Part shown: piece after piece, positions 36,541-45,477 of the stretch | How the letters are laid out: each line of letters opens with the position of its first letter | How positions within the stretch are numbered: position 1 is the first letter of the stretch | From: Arthrobacter ruber | Lineage (GTDB): Bacteria > Actinomycetota > Actinomycetes > Actinomycetales > Micrococcaceae | Direction of reading: 5' to 3' | Assembly: GCF_002954225.1 (NCBI RefSeq) | Contig: NZ_PPTH01000018.1 | Location: 310,001 to 374,000, forward strand | DNA length: 64,000 nt | Position numbers and translations under genes: made by a program | The notes under the pieces: generated by a model | What the model was told of the DNA's origin: nothing | Seen by the model: the letters and a program-made list of their open reading frames with translations, nothing else | The model's database searches: none

Positions 36541-37047
36541 ATGCGCATGGACGAGATCCTCGACGAGATCAGGGCATTCGACGGGGTGGTGGAGGTGGCG
36601 CCCCGAGAGGGTGATGGAGCCCCGCAGATCGCCTGGGGCGACCACTTCTTCTACTACTCTCCGGACGGAACCGTCCCGCAGCACACCCAGCCCTACGCGA
36701 CGATCGTCACCAAGGACTATCCCGACGACACGCGGTCGAACCTCGATGCGGAGGGCAGGTGGCGGTTGAACATCCACGTCGGGTCGGCAAAGGCTCGGCA
36801 GTTGGTGAGGGACAGCGCCAGCGGAGTCGACGCCAGTGGAGACAGCGCCAGTGGTATCGACGCCAGCGATGTCGGGTCCAGTGGTGTCGACTTCAGTGAG
36901 GTGGACACGATCCTGCCTCACCCGGTCTACGGTCACCTCGGCTGGATTGCGATCGTGAATCCTGGTCAGCGGGTGGGGGCAGCAGTGCTGGAACTCCTGC
37001 ACGACGCCCATGAGGACGAGCGACGCCGGGTCGAACGTCGCGCGTAG
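36541..37047 (+). CDS. DUF6194-like protein with an internal Ser/Gly/Asp repeat insert
   Basis: A 168-residue protein. The flanking parts (DEILDEIRAFDGVVEV, WGDHFFYYSPDG, QPYATIVTKDYP, ILPHPVYGHLGWIAIVNPG) resemble the small DUF6194 family of unknown role. Between them residues ~91-120 consist of three 10-residue units (DSASGVDASG, DSASGIDASD, VGSSGVDFSE) coded by a DNA minisatellite, an insert absent from the rest of the fold. Start ATG 36541 or 36547. Confidence 0.7.
   Translation: MRMDEILDEIRAFDGVVEVAPREGDGAPQIAWGDHFFYYSPDGTVPQHTQPYATIVTKDYPDDTRSNLDAEGRWRLNIHVGSAKARQLVRDSASGVDASGDSASGIDASDVGSSGVDFSEVDTILPHPVYGHLGWIAIVNPGQRVGAAVLELLHDAHEDERRRVERRA
36811..36900 (+). repeat. 30-bp minisatellite, three units
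   Basis: Three consecutive 30-base units, beginning GACAGCGCCAGCGGAGTCGA at 36811, 36841 (close copy) and 36871 (diverged), lie in frame inside the DUF6194-like gene and encode 10-residue Ser/Gly/Asp repeats. Confidence 0.88.
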
Positions 37048-37072
37048 GTGAGCCATCTGGCGTCCGTCGGCG

Positions 37073-39013
37073 TCATGTCGACACCGTCCCTGGCGCGGTG
37101 AGCACGTCGGGCCGGACGTTCCAGTACCTGTTCCGTCGGGTCGTGGTGCCGTGTCGGGCGAGGTGTCGTGGTGGGGTGAACCAAGGCATGCCGTTGCGGG
37201 ACGCGACCGTCCATTGGCCCTGATGGATGGTGTGGTGGTGATGGGCGCAGAGCAGTACTCCATTGTCGATGCTGGTATTGCCGCCGTGTGCCCACGGTGT
37301 GATGTGGTGTGCTTCGCACCAGCTGGCGGGAACGGTGCAGTCGGGGAACGCGCACCCGATGTCCCGGGCGACGAGGGCGCGGCGCAGGTGGGGCGGGAAT
37401 AGGCGGTTTGCGCGGCCGAGATCCAGGACCTGTCCGTCACCGCCGAGCACGAGCGGGATGATGTCGGCGTCACACGCGAGGCGTCGGACACTTCGGGCGC
37501 TCATCTGCTCGGCGAAGACAGCACGTCCGGGTCTGGACCTGATGCCGGACCCGGACCAAGCCTCGGCTCCTGGCCAAGCGCCAGCACTGCCACCGGTCCC
37601 ACCTGCGTTGTCGGCGCTGGCAGTGCTGCCGGCGCTGACTGAGCTGTCGATGCTGGCCGTGCTGCCGGCGCTGACTGAGCTGCCGATGCCGGCTGCGCTG
37701 CCTTCGCTACCGGTGGTGAGGTCGGCTAGGAGGTCCCGGTAGTCGATCGTGACCATGACCTGGGGCCGGTGACCTCCGGTCGCAGGCAGTTGCGTACCGG
37801 AGAGGGCGATCCGGCAGGCACCGACCAGCCCGTCGAGCATGCGCTGCGCCCTGGTTCCAGCCTCCGGTCCGCCGTACACCGACGGTGATCCACCTGATCC
37901 AGCCCCACTCCCCGCATTTGCCGCACTCCCAGCGAGATCCTGTGCAGACGTGGTGTTTCCCGCGAAGTAGACATCATGATCGGGCCGGGTCCCGCTGCCG
38001 GACCGGCCATCGCGGGGGCTCCGAGGATTGGTGGCGGTGTTTATGACCGTGGCGAGGTGCTCGAACTGCTCGTCCGTAGCGCCGATCTCCAGCATGTGCA
38101 GCCCGTGGCGTCGGCCCCGAAGGAACACACCCTGCCGGGCGCGCAGGATCTTCTCGGTGGGTTCCTGTCCGTCCTGGTCGAGCACTGCCTCCCAGTAGCG
38201 GGTGACGGACCGCAGGACCTCTTCGTCGGACTCGATCGCCTGCAGGGTGAGCTGACGTTCCATCTGGACGAGTTGCTCGTCGACGGCGACGCAGCGGACC
38301 CTGTCCACCGCGGCACAGATGATCGTCGCCGCCCGCCCACTGACCTCGCCCGAACCGACGGCGATGCTCAGGGTCTGCAGTGGCGGATCCAGAGAGGCCC
38401 CGGAAACGGAGGTACCGGGCAGGACATTCTGGGCCAACACCAGGCGGCGCTTCGCTTCGGCCCGACTGATACCTAGCTTTGCCCGCAGATACTGGGCACA
38501 TCTCTGTGCCGGTCGTTCACCGGAAGTGGCGCCCGAGCCCGCGCCGATGTCAGCGGCGGATATCGCTGGTCCTTCGGGTGCCTGCGCCGTCGATGATGGA
38601 AGGGAGCTGGACCCCAGGCGCTGCTCCGCCGAAGCAAGATCGAAGTCCCTGGCCATGCCTGCGGTGATGACCTGCAAGTGATCGACGATCCGCGAGATGT
38701 CCTCGACCTCCACGAGAACCTGCACCGCCTGTCTCGTGGAGAGTATCCGACCTGAGCTCATCAGCCGGTCGGCCGCCCGTACCAGAGCGGCCCGTACCGA
38801 ACCCAGGGGAACGTCTGCCCCTAGAAACCCCTCAGTCTCCGAAGACGCCTGGGCGTCCACAGATCCCTCGCTCTGCAAAGATGCGTCGATCACCTGGCGT
38901 CCGCGAGCTGTCGGAGATGTAGCGGCTCGAAGGGACGATCCGGACTTCGCCGACACACCAGATCTCAAGGAGACGTCTGTTTCCTGGAGGTCCTCGACCG
39001 GTGCTGTAGCCAT
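37073..39013 (-). CDS. DUF222/HNH endonuclease (13E12-repeat type)
   Basis: A 646-residue protein. A DUF222 region (about residues 80-370, with QRCAQYLRAKLGISRAEAKRRLVLA) is followed by a low-complexity segment and a C-terminal HNH nuclease fold: CAFPDCTVPASWCEAHHITPWAHGG and NGVLLCAHHHHTIHQG, with the zinc cysteine and the HH metal site. Such proteins (13E12 family in mycobacteria) are abundant in high-GC Actinobacteria. The Ser/Gly/Thr/Ala insert near residues 440-480 is coded by a 36-base repeat. ATG 39013 is used; a LexA-like box ends 12 bases upstream. Confidence 0.88.
   Translation of the reverse strand: MATAPVEDLQETDVSLRSGVSAKSGSSLRAATSPTARGRQVIDASLQSEGSVDAQASSETEGFLGADVPLGSVRAALVRAADRLMSSGRILSTRQAVQVLVEVEDISRIVDHLQVITAGMARDFDLASAEQRLGSSSLPSSTAQAPEGPAISAADIGAGSGATSGERPAQRCAQYLRAKLGISRAEAKRRLVLAQNVLPGTSVSGASLDPPLQTLSIAVGSGEVSGRAATIICAAVDRVRCVAVDEQLVQMERQLTLQAIESDEEVLRSVTRYWEAVLDQDGQEPTEKILRARQGVFLRGRRHGLHMLEIGATDEQFEHLATVINTATNPRSPRDGRSGSGTRPDHDVYFAGNTTSAQDLAGSAANAGSGAGSGGSPSVYGGPEAGTRAQRMLDGLVGACRIALSGTQLPATGGHRPQVMVTIDYRDLLADLTTGSEGSAAGIGSSVSAGSTASIDSSVSAGSTASADNAGGTGGSAGAWPGAEAWSGSGIRSRPGRAVFAEQMSARSVRRLACDADIIPLVLGGDGQVLDLGRANRLFPPHLRRALVARDIGCAFPDCTVPASWCEAHHITPWAHGGNTSIDNGVLLCAHHHHTIHQGQWTVASRNGMPWFTPPRHLARHGTTTRRNRYWNVRPDVLTAPGTVST
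37623..37682 (-). repeat. 36-bp-period repeat inside the HNH gene
   Basis: The 24-base block GTGCTGCCGGCGCTGACTGA-GCTG occurs at 37623-37646 and 37659-37682 (plus-strand reading), a period of 36 bases, encoding repeated SSVSAGSTAS units of the HNH protein linker. Confidence 0.85.
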
Positions 39014-39024
39014 ACCCGAACTTA

Positions 39025-39040
39025 TCGAACACACGTTCTA
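39025..39040 (-). promoter_or_regulatory. LexA (SOS) box-like palindrome before the HNH gene
   Basis: TCGAAC-ACAC-GTTCTA matches the actinobacterial LexA consensus TCGAAC-N4-GTTCGA in 11 of 12 specified bases. It lies 12 bases upstream of the DUF222/HNH start codon. In mycobacteria 13E12-type genes carry such boxes. Confidence 0.6.
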
Positions 39041-39186
39041 CCATGGGGCCAGGCCGACCCGTATGTGGACAAATTCCGGTCCTTCATCGACGCACCCGAA
39101 CCGTGCCCCATGCAGACAGGGCAACCGAAGCGCGGCATCCCCCGACTCGACCCGATAACGTCGGAGGGCCCGTGCAGGATGGGCGC

Positions 39187-39615
39187 ATGGATTCCGTGAA
39201 CGCAGACACCATCCTCCGGCGCTTCTTCGCCGTGAGCGGTCATGTGCAGCATCCCGAGAGCCTGCTGCGGTACGAGCGCGTCCAGACCCACCTCCGCGAC
39301 TACCTCGAGCAGGTCGCCGCAGTCAGGCTGACCGACGCCGAGCAGGAGTTGCTCGCCCTGGAGCGGCAGTTCGGGACCGAGAGCCCCTATGCCCAGGTCA
39401 TGGGTGCGCGGGATCTGCTCCATGCCCTCCCGGACTTCCTCGCCGTCCCACAGCTCCTCCCGGACTTCCATGATCGGCTCGCACAGATCAGCGTGGCCTC
39501 GCGCCTTGCCCAGTGGCTGTGTTCACGCCGACTCGTCGAGCGCGAGGACAGCTGGCACGACGTCGTGCTGACGCGCGCTGCCGCCGAGCAGGCCCGCAGG
39601 TCACCCGCGCTCTAG
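39187..39615 (+). CDS. Conserved-looking helical protein of unknown function
   Basis: A 142-residue soluble protein, strongly helical, rich in Leu, Arg and Glu (ADTILRRFFAVSGHVQ, EQELLALERQFGTESPYAQV). No domain is recognised. It is divergent from the HNH gene and convergent with murB. The ATG at 39187 begins the protein-like part of the frame. Confidence 0.6.
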   Translation: MDSVNADTILRRFFAVSGHVQHPESLLRYERVQTHLRDYLEQVAAVRLTDAEQELLALERQFGTESPYAQVMGARDLLHALPDFLAVPQLLPDFHDRLAQISVASRLAQWLCSRRLVEREDSWHDVVLTRAAAEQARRSPAL

Positions 39616-39723
39616 GAGCGTGGGTGTGGGACGGCCGGCGACCAAGGACCGTCGCACCCGCAACCGACCCAGGAGGACCGCTGTCGCTCACCCGCTCGCA
39701 GGGGGACGACAGACTCCGGGGAC

Positions 39724-40815
39724 CTACAGGACGCAGCCGATGAGCAGCGGTTCCGGCTCCAGGCGGATGCCGAACGCGTTCTCCACACCGTCCCGCACCA
39801 GCCGCGCGACCGAGAGGAGATCCGACGTCGAGGCTTCTCCCCTGTTGGTGACGGCAAGCGTGTGCTTCGTCGACAGGGACGCCCTGCCACCCGCCGCAGT
39901 GTGCGCGTCGTCGTCCCCGAGCCCGTAGCCCTTCGAGAACCCGGCATGCTCGATCAGCCACGCGGCACTGAGCTTCACGTGCCCCTCGGTACCGGAGGGG
40001 TACCGGGGGGCGTCGACCGGTAGGGTGTCCGCAACGGCCTGCGGGACGATCGGGTTGGTGAAGAAGGAGCCGGTGCTGCGGGTGTCCGGATCGGCCGCGT
40101 CGAGCACCATGCCCTTCCCCCGGCGCAGCTTCAGCACCTCGCGCCGCACGTCGTTGGCGTAGGCCCGTGCGCCCACCTCGACGCCCAGGGCCCGCGCGAG
40201 TTCCGCATAGCGGATGGGCTTGCTCAGACGACCCAGTCCGAGCTGGAACTCGACCGACAGCACTACGTAGCGCGGCGAGCCGTCCACCGTGGTGCGCTTC
40301 AGGAGGGAGTCCCGGTAGCCGAACTTCAGCTCGAAGTTGGTGAAGCTCTTGATCCTGTCGGTCTCGCGGTCGAACGTCCGCACCGTGGCGATGGTCTGGG
40401 AGACATCGGCACCGTAGGCACCGACATTCTGCACGGGAGTGGCTCCTGTGGAACCCGGGATGCCCGAGAGCGCCTCGAGCCCCGAGAACGCGTGCATCAC
40501 GGTGTAGCGGACGAGGTCGTCCCAGTCGTGCCCGGCTTGGACGTTGACCATGACGCCGCCACAGGTGGCGTCGTCGTCGTTGACCGTGAAGCCCGTGGAT
40601 GCGATGCGCACCACGGTGCCGTCGAAGCCGTCGTCACCGATCAGCAGGTTGGAGCCGCCGCTGATGATGAGCAGTGGCTCCCCCGCGCCATCGGCGGCAC
40701 GGACGGCCTCGATGATGCCCTGCTCGGTCGATGCCCCGACGAGCTTGTGCGCAGGGCCTCCGACGCGCGCGGTCGTCAGGTCGGCCAACCGGGTACCGGT
40801 CACAGGTGCGGTCAT
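39724..40815 (-). CDS. murB: UDP-N-acetylenolpyruvoylglucosamine reductase
   Basis: FAD enzyme that completes UDP-MurNAc for peptidoglycan. The 363-residue protein has LADLTTARVGGPAHKLV, the FAD motif IISGGSNLLIGDDGFDGTVV, SGIPGSTGATPVQNVGAYG and the catalytic serine in STGSFFTNPIV. It is a type I MurB. Its ATG overlaps the stop of the MaoC gene upstream (ATGA). Confidence 0.95.
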   Translation of the reverse strand: MTAPVTGTRLADLTTARVGGPAHKLVGASTEQGIIEAVRAADGAGEPLLIISGGSNLLIGDDGFDGTVVRIASTGFTVNDDDATCGGVMVNVQAGHDWDDLVRYTVMHAFSGLEALSGIPGSTGATPVQNVGAYGADVSQTIATVRTFDRETDRIKSFTNFELKFGYRDSLLKRTTVDGSPRYVVLSVEFQLGLGRLSKPIRYAELARALGVEVGARAYANDVRREVLKLRRGKGMVLDAADPDTRSTGSFFTNPIVPQAVADTLPVDAPRYPSGTEGHVKLSAAWLIEHAGFSKGYGLGDDDAHTAAGGRASLSTKHTLAVTNRGEASTSDLLSVARLVRDGVENAFGIRLEPEPLLIGCVL

Positions 40816-41252
40816 CGCAGCCTCACCACGGCCTGGGCTTTCACGAGGACTTTCTGCCCCGCGAACGTCACTGTGAGGTCGATGCGTGCGGTGGACGCCT
40901 CCGCGTCCACTGCCCCGACGACTCCCGTCACCTCGACGACTGCACCCGGCTCGCCGGGCTGCGCTGTGGTGTCCTCGACGATGACGGGCTTGGTGAAGCG
41001 CGTCTGGTAGTCGACGACGGCGGCCGGGTCGCCGATCCAGTCGGTCACGAGCTGGACCGCGGCACCCATGGTGAACATGCCGTGGGCGATGACGCCGGGA
41101 AGCCCTACGCCCTCGGCGAAGGCCTGGTTCCAGTGGATCGGATTGAAGTCTCCCGACGCCCCTGCGTAGCGCACCAGGTCCTGCCGGGTGATCCCGATGG
41201 TGGACGAGCCGATCTGCTGCCCCACCTCGAGGGTGGTGGTCGATACTGCCAT
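40812..41252 (-). CDS. MaoC-like dehydratase (HadB-type subunit)
   Basis: A 146-residue hot-dog-fold hydratase. The hydratase 2 motif Y-A-x-A-S-G-D-x-N-P-I-H is clear in RYAGASGDFNPIHWNQAFAE with the catalytic Asp and His, followed by GVIAHGMFTMG. With the upstream protein it would form a heterodimer such as HadAB, acting on 3-hydroxyacyl-ACP. It sits between that gene and murB with 4-base overlap, a layout found across Micrococcales. Confidence 0.88.
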   Translation of the reverse strand: MAVSTTTLEVGQQIGSSTIGITRQDLVRYAGASGDFNPIHWNQAFAEGVGLPGVIAHGMFTMGAAVQLVTDWIGDPAAVVDYQTRFTKPVIVEDTTAQPGEPGAVVEVTGVVGAVDAEASTARIDLTVTFAGQKVLVKAQAVVRLR

Positions 41253-41254
41253 GG

Positions 41255-41704
41255 CTACTGCTCCTCTCCGCGAACGAGGATGGACGAGGTGGTCGTGGCG
41301 GCGCGCTCGCCGTCGATGGTGGAGATCTCGGCGCGCGTCGTGATCATCGCTCCCCCGCCCATGGCCCGCACCTGGTCCACGTGCAGTTCGGCGACGAGCT
41401 GGTCGCCCGCGATGATCGGGCGATGATGGATGAATCGCTGGTCCGCATGGACCACCCGCGTGAAGTCGATGCCGGCGCTCGGATCATTGATGAGCTGCGC
41501 GTCGGCGCGCTGGGCGATGATGATGGCGAAGGTGGGCGGCGCCACCAGGTCGGCGTGGCCGAGCGCTGCCGCGGCTTCGACGTCGTAGTGCGCGGGATGG
41601 GTCGCCTTGACGGCCCGGGCGAAGTCCCGGATGGCCTCGCGACCCACGGCATAGGGCTCTCCCGCGGCGTAGCTGCGGCCCTGCAGGTCTGGGTCGATGG
41701 TCAT
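41255..41704 (-). CDS. MaoC-like dehydratase (HadA-type, FAS1-like N-terminal domain)
   Basis: A 149-residue hot-dog-fold protein that lacks the catalytic D-x-N-P-x-H motif and has the HadA-type features YAAGEPYAVGREAIRDFARAV, VAPPTFAII and VVHADQRFIHHRPIIAGD. It likely binds the acyl chain while the HadB-type partner, whose start lies 3 bases after this stop, does catalysis. ATG 41704 is chosen over an in-frame upstream start. Confidence 0.87.
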   Translation of the reverse strand: MTIDPDLQGRSYAAGEPYAVGREAIRDFARAVKATHPAHYDVEAAAALGHADLVAPPTFAIIIAQRADAQLINDPSAGIDFTRVVHADQRFIHHRPIIAGDQLVAELHVDQVRAMGGGAMITTRAEISTIDGERAATTTSSILVRGEEQ

Positions 41705-41783
41705 GGATCCTCCGTGGGAAGCGGCGTAGGGGTACTGGGACAGTCGGATGGGGCGGCGGGGCACGCCGAGGGCCGGCAGGGGG

Positions 41784-42014
41784 TCAGCGCTGGTCCTTGA
41801 TGCGGCGCCGGACGTCACGCGAGCGGACCACCATGCCCGCCAGGTGGCACACCATCCCGACCACGATGACCGGGATGCCGGTGAACACGAGTGCGCCCTG
41901 GTCGGTGGCGGCCCCGACGACCGCGACGAGGATGCCGATCGCCGTGGTCACCAGTGCGGAGACCACCAGCTTGCGGTACAGGTCCGAGCCGGTCTCCCAG
42001 GGCGTATTCAGCAT
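41784..42014 (-). CDS. Small membrane protein with two helices
   Basis: A 76-residue protein, LVVSALVTTAIGILVAVVGA and ALVFTGIPVIVVGMVCHLAGM, with a basic C-terminal tail (RSRDVRRRIKDQR). No family is recognised. It lies upstream of the HadA-type gene on the same strand. Confidence 0.7.
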   Translation of the reverse strand: MLNTPWETGSDLYRKLVVSALVTTAIGILVAVVGAATDQGALVFTGIPVIVVGMVCHLAGMVVRSRDVRRRIKDQR

Positions 42015-42048
42015 TGTCCGATTCTACTGCCGCGGCGAGGGAAGCTGC

Positions 42049-42993
42049 TCAGAACAGCGCCTCCTGGACGGCGGGGACACGCGTGCTGAAGTCGCCGAAC
42101 TGCAGACGCCTGCCCTTGAGCTGGGCGAGATCGGCGACGAAGAGGAGATCCGTGCCGTCGATCGCGACGATCGCCGAGGAGCCGAGGACCTCACGGAGAA
42201 CGAACCCGTGCTGCCCCCGCTCCAGCGGTTCCGGGTAGGGCTGCAGGCCGCCGTAGCGCAGCACCGCGGACCAGGACGACGGCGGCTCGAACTCCTCGTG
42301 CACCACTTCGAAGCCCTCGACGTCCACGCCGCCCTGCAGCAGTCCCCTGCTCGCCAGGGCGAAGCCGTCGTTGATCCGCTCGAGCTGCGCCAGCGGCAGG
42401 GGCGCACACAGGGAGGCGGCCTTCGTCGCTGAGCGCACGGCCTGCGGGAGACCCACGCTCCGGGTGACCTCGTCCTCGAGGATGCGTACCACCCGCCCGT
42501 CGTCGGCATGCGCGACGAACTGTGCCACCACCGCGCCCTGCTCCACGAGCCGCCCGCGCTTCCTGGGGTCCGAGGCGGTACCGACCTTCGTTGAACCGTC
42601 CGCGAAGGTCGCGACATACAACCAGTGGGGCTGGTCGAGGTAGCGCTTCAGCCCTGCGGGGGCGATACCGGACCGGTGGATGTCGTGCATGAAGCGGACG
42701 TCGTCCTGGGCGAAGCACCGTCCGCACTGGTGGCTCCGTGCAGCCGGTGCCTGGTCCACGCATGGCACCCAGGTGCGGTCGTCCCGCCCGTGGACGCGAT
42801 GGAAGCCCAGGCAGTAGCGCCCGGTGGCGACCACCTCGAACCCGAGCCGGGAGCCCGATGCGAGGGAGACGTCGCGCAGGCCGAGCTCCCCATCGGGTGC
42901 ATCGCCGGCAGGCTCCGAAGGCACCTCGCGGAGGACCAGGACAGGCTCGGTGCCGTGCCAGGTCACACCGCTGCAGAGGTAGGTGGAGGTCAC
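42049..42993 (-). CDS. DUF2797 protein
   Basis: A 314-residue protein of the DUF2797 family, function unknown. A Cys-rich segment HQCGRCFAQDDVRFMHDIHRSG suggests zinc binding, and WLYVATFADGSTKVGTASDPRKRGRLVEQGA resembles a GIY-YIG-like fold (a YxxxF...KVG pattern with an Arg) and may be a nuclease-like or nucleic-acid-binding core. This fold assignment is inference. Confidence 0.75.
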   Translation of the reverse strand: MTSTYLCSGVTWHGTEPVLVLREVPSEPAGDAPDGELGLRDVSLASGSRLGFEVVATGRYCLGFHRVHGRDDRTWVPCVDQAPAARSHQCGRCFAQDDVRFMHDIHRSGIAPAGLKRYLDQPHWLYVATFADGSTKVGTASDPRKRGRLVEQGAVVAQFVAHADDGRVVRILEDEVTRSVGLPQAVRSATKAASLCAPLPLAQLERINDGFALASRGLLQGGVDVEGFEVVHEEFEPPSSWSAVLRYGGLQPYPEPLERGQHGFVLREVLGSSAIVAIDGTDLLFVADLAQLKGRRLQFGDFSTRVPAVQEALF

Positions 42994-43043
42994 GGTGCAA
43001 GCCTAGGCGCGGCCACCCCCACTATCGGTCCGGGCACCCGACC

Positions 43044-44093
43044 TCAGGCGAGCACTTCGCTGAGGTCGTAGGCCGCCGGGATCTCCAGCTGCTCGAAGGT
43101 GCACGAGCGGGCCTCCCGGTCAGGCCGCCACCGGTCGAACTGGACGGTGTGCCGGAACCGGCTGCCCTCCATCTGGTCGTACCGCACCTCGACCACCCGG
43201 CGGGGATACAGACGGATGTAGGACACGTCCCTCGCGGAGGCGAAACGGCTGCGGTCGGTCTCGCCGAGCTCGGGTTCGCCGTCGTCGTTCCTCATCACAT
43301 CGGCATCGAGTTCCTCGACGAGCTCCAGGCGCCGCGCGTCCGGGAACGCCGAGATGCCGCCGACGTTGCGCAGCTCGCCGTCGTCGTCGTACAGGCCGAG
43401 CAGCAGCGACCCGACACCCCTGCCGGACTTGTGCACGCGGTACCCGAGCACCACGGTGTCGGCGCTGCGGTGGTGCTTGACCTTGAGCATGCGCCGCTTG
43501 TTCGGCTCGTACGGCGCCGCCAGCGGTTTCGCGACCACGCCGTCGAGGCCGGCGCCCTCGAACTCGACGAGCCAGCGGCGCGCCAGCGCGACATCGGGCG
43601 TGACCTGCGACAGGTGCACCGGCGCCGAGAAGGACTTCCCGAGCACGGCGAGCGCCCTGCGCCGCTCGCTGAAGGGGAGGCCCGTCAGGTCGTCGTCACC
43701 GGTGGCGAGCAGGTCGAAGGCCACGAACGACGACGGCGTCTGGCCGGCCAGGAGGCGTACCCGGCTCTCGGCCGGATGGATGCGCTGGGACAGCGCCTCC
43801 CAGTCCAGGCGTTCCGCGCCGGGTTCGCCCCGGCGCACCACGATCTCCCCGTCCACGACGCAGCGTGCCGGCAGGTTCTCCAGCAGGGCCTCGACGAGTT
43901 CGGGGAAGTACCGGGTCAGCATCTTGGAGCCGCGGCTGCCGATCTCGCAGGTGCCGTCCTCGATCTTCACGATCGCCCGGAATCCGTCCCACTTCGGTTC
44001 GTACAGCAGACCGCCAGGGGTGCTATCGGGTTCGGGTACGGCGTCGACCGCCTTCGCGAGCATCGGCTGGACGGGGAACGGGAGGTCGGTCAT
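43044..44093 (-). CDS. ligC: ATP-dependent DNA ligase (LigC-like)
   Basis: A 349-residue ligase. The adenylated lysine lies in motif I EPKWDGFRA, motif III is SSFVAFDLLA, motif IV GLDGVVAKPL and motif V VLKVKHHRSADTVVLG. The C-terminal OB domain follows (GVGSLLLGLYDDDG). It lacks the polymerase and phosphoesterase domains of LigD, and no ku gene is in the window. Such stand-alone ligases act in repair in mycobacteria. Confidence 0.9.
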   Translation of the reverse strand: MTDLPFPVQPMLAKAVDAVPEPDSTPGGLLYEPKWDGFRAIVKIEDGTCEIGSRGSKMLTRYFPELVEALLENLPARCVVDGEIVVRRGEPGAERLDWEALSQRIHPAESRVRLLAGQTPSSFVAFDLLATGDDDLTGLPFSERRRALAVLGKSFSAPVHLSQVTPDVALARRWLVEFEGAGLDGVVAKPLAAPYEPNKRRMLKVKHHRSADTVVLGYRVHKSGRGVGSLLLGLYDDDGELRNVGGISAFPDARRLELVEELDADVMRNDDGEPELGETDRSRFASARDVSYIRLYPRRVVEVRYDQMEGSRFRHTVQFDRWRPDREARSCTFEQLEIPAAYDLSEVLA

Positions 44094-44186
44094 GTCCTGA
44101 TCGTGCCGTACCGGCAGGGTGGTTGGCTACGCGGTCGCGACCCGGGATGCGATGAGACAGCCCGGACCGCAGCCCCGCCGCTGCGC

Positions 44187-44753
44187 CTAGGCCGTCTGGC
44201 CCTCGTGCGGGCCTTCGGCGATCTCCTCGAGCAGCTTGTCGTTGAAGGCCTCGAGGTCGCCCGGGTGGCGACTCGTGACGAGACCCTGGTCGACGACGAC
44301 CTCCTCGTCGCTCCAGTTGGCTCCGGCGTTCTTCAGATCGGTGGCGAGCGTGTGGTACGAGGTCAGGTCACGGCCGCTGACCACCCCGGCCTCGATGAGC
44401 AGCCAGGGTCCGTGGCAGATGGAGGCCACGGGCTTGTGCTGCTCGAAGAAGGCCCGGGTGAAGGCCTGGGCATCCTTGTCGACCCGGATGAAGTCGGCGT
44501 TCACCACCCCGCCCGGCAGGACGAGGGCGTCGTAGTCGTCGGCGTTCGCGTCGGCGACCGCGAGGTCCACCTCGAACGTCTCGCCCTTATCGATACCGTC
44601 GAAGCCCTGCAGCGTCCCGGTCTTGGGCGAGACGAGCGTGGGGACCCCACCGGCCTCCTTCACCGCGTTCCAGGGACTCGTGAGCTCTATCTGCTCGACT
44701 CCGTCCGTGAGCAGGAATGCGACCTTCTTGCCTGAGATGTCGTGTTCGGACAT
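44187..44753 (-). CDS. DJ-1/PfpI-family protein (class I glutamine amidotransferase-like)
   Basis: A 188-residue protein with KKVAFLLTDGVEQIELTSPW at the N-terminus and the nucleophile-elbow cysteine in VASICHGPWLLIEAG. Relatives include PfpI proteases, YhbO deglycases and general stress proteins. The conserved ED/E acid before the elbow and the HPGDLEAF end support the YhbO/YraA-like subgroup. It is a single gene, convergent with no neighbour overlap. Confidence 0.88.
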   Translation of the reverse strand: MSEHDISGKKVAFLLTDGVEQIELTSPWNAVKEAGGVPTLVSPKTGTLQGFDGIDKGETFEVDLAVADANADDYDALVLPGGVVNADFIRVDKDAQAFTRAFFEQHKPVASICHGPWLLIEAGVVSGRDLTSYHTLATDLKNAGANWSDEEVVVDQGLVTSRHPGDLEAFNDKLLEEIAEGPHEGQTA

Positions 44754-44886
44754 GCTGTTCTCCCTTGCGTAGAGCGTGCGTGTCGTACCGCTTCCAGCCT
44801 AGGAACCAGCCAAACGATAAGCAAGCTGACTAATGCCGTTCGGGCCCGCCGGAGTGGTCCACTACGGTGGCCCGTCACGGCCGCCC

Positions 44887-45471
44887 TCACAACCGCTTCG
44901 GCCGTGCCCGTACATGCATCCTCTCGCCCTGCTGACCGAAGAGGCTGATGAGCTCGACCGGCTTCCCGTCCGCACTGGCGAACCAGTGAGGGGTGCGGGT
45001 GTCGAACTCGGCTGCCTCGCCGGGGCCGAGCACGAAGTCGTTGTCGGCGAGCACGAGCCGCAGGGAGCCATCCAGGATGTAGAGCCATTCGTAGCCCTCG
45101 TGCACCTGCAGTTCGGGCTCCGTGCCGCGCGCGTCCCCCGCGAGCACCATCTTGTATGCCTGCAGCCCGCCGGGGCGCCGGGTCAGGGGGATGGCCGTCA
45201 TCCCGTGGTGCGTGATGGGGCGCAGATGGACACGGGGATCACCGGTGGGCGGTGCGCCGACGAGATCATCGAGCGGGACGCCGTACAACTGGGCGATGGG
45301 CAGCAGGAGCTCGAGATTGGGGCGCCGCTGTCCCGATTCCAGCCGGGAGAGCGTGCTGACCGATACGCCCGATGCCGCGGACACCTCCCCGAGTGTCAGG
45401 TTGCGCTGGGCACGGAGGGCCCGGAGTCGGGGGCCGACGGCATCCAGGACGGCGTCCAGATTCGAAGTCAT
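44887..45471 (-). CDS. XRE-family regulator with cupin sensor domain
   Basis: A 194-residue regulator. Residues ~8-65 form an XRE helix-turn-helix (LGEVSAASGVSVSTLSRLESGQRRPNLELLLPIA) and the C-terminal part is a cupin (VHEGYEWLYILDGSLRLVLADNDFVLGPGEAAEFD) that would sense a small molecule or metal. The ATG is at 45471. It is divergent from the flavoprotein gene and faces a direct repeat that is likely its operator. Confidence 0.9.
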   Translation of the reverse strand: MTSNLDAVLDAVGPRLRALRAQRNLTLGEVSAASGVSVSTLSRLESGQRRPNLELLLPIAQLYGVPLDDLVGAPPTGDPRVHLRPITHHGMTAIPLTRRPGGLQAYKMVLAGDARGTEPELQVHEGYEWLYILDGSLRLVLADNDFVLGPGEAAEFDTRTPHWFASADGKPVELISLFGQQGERMHVRARPKRL

Positions 45472-45477
45472 GCACCT

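Noticed and set aside
43044-44093. LigD non-homologous end-joining system
   Set aside because: Only a ligase domain is encoded and no ku gene lies nearby, so a LigC-like stand-alone ligase is the better call.
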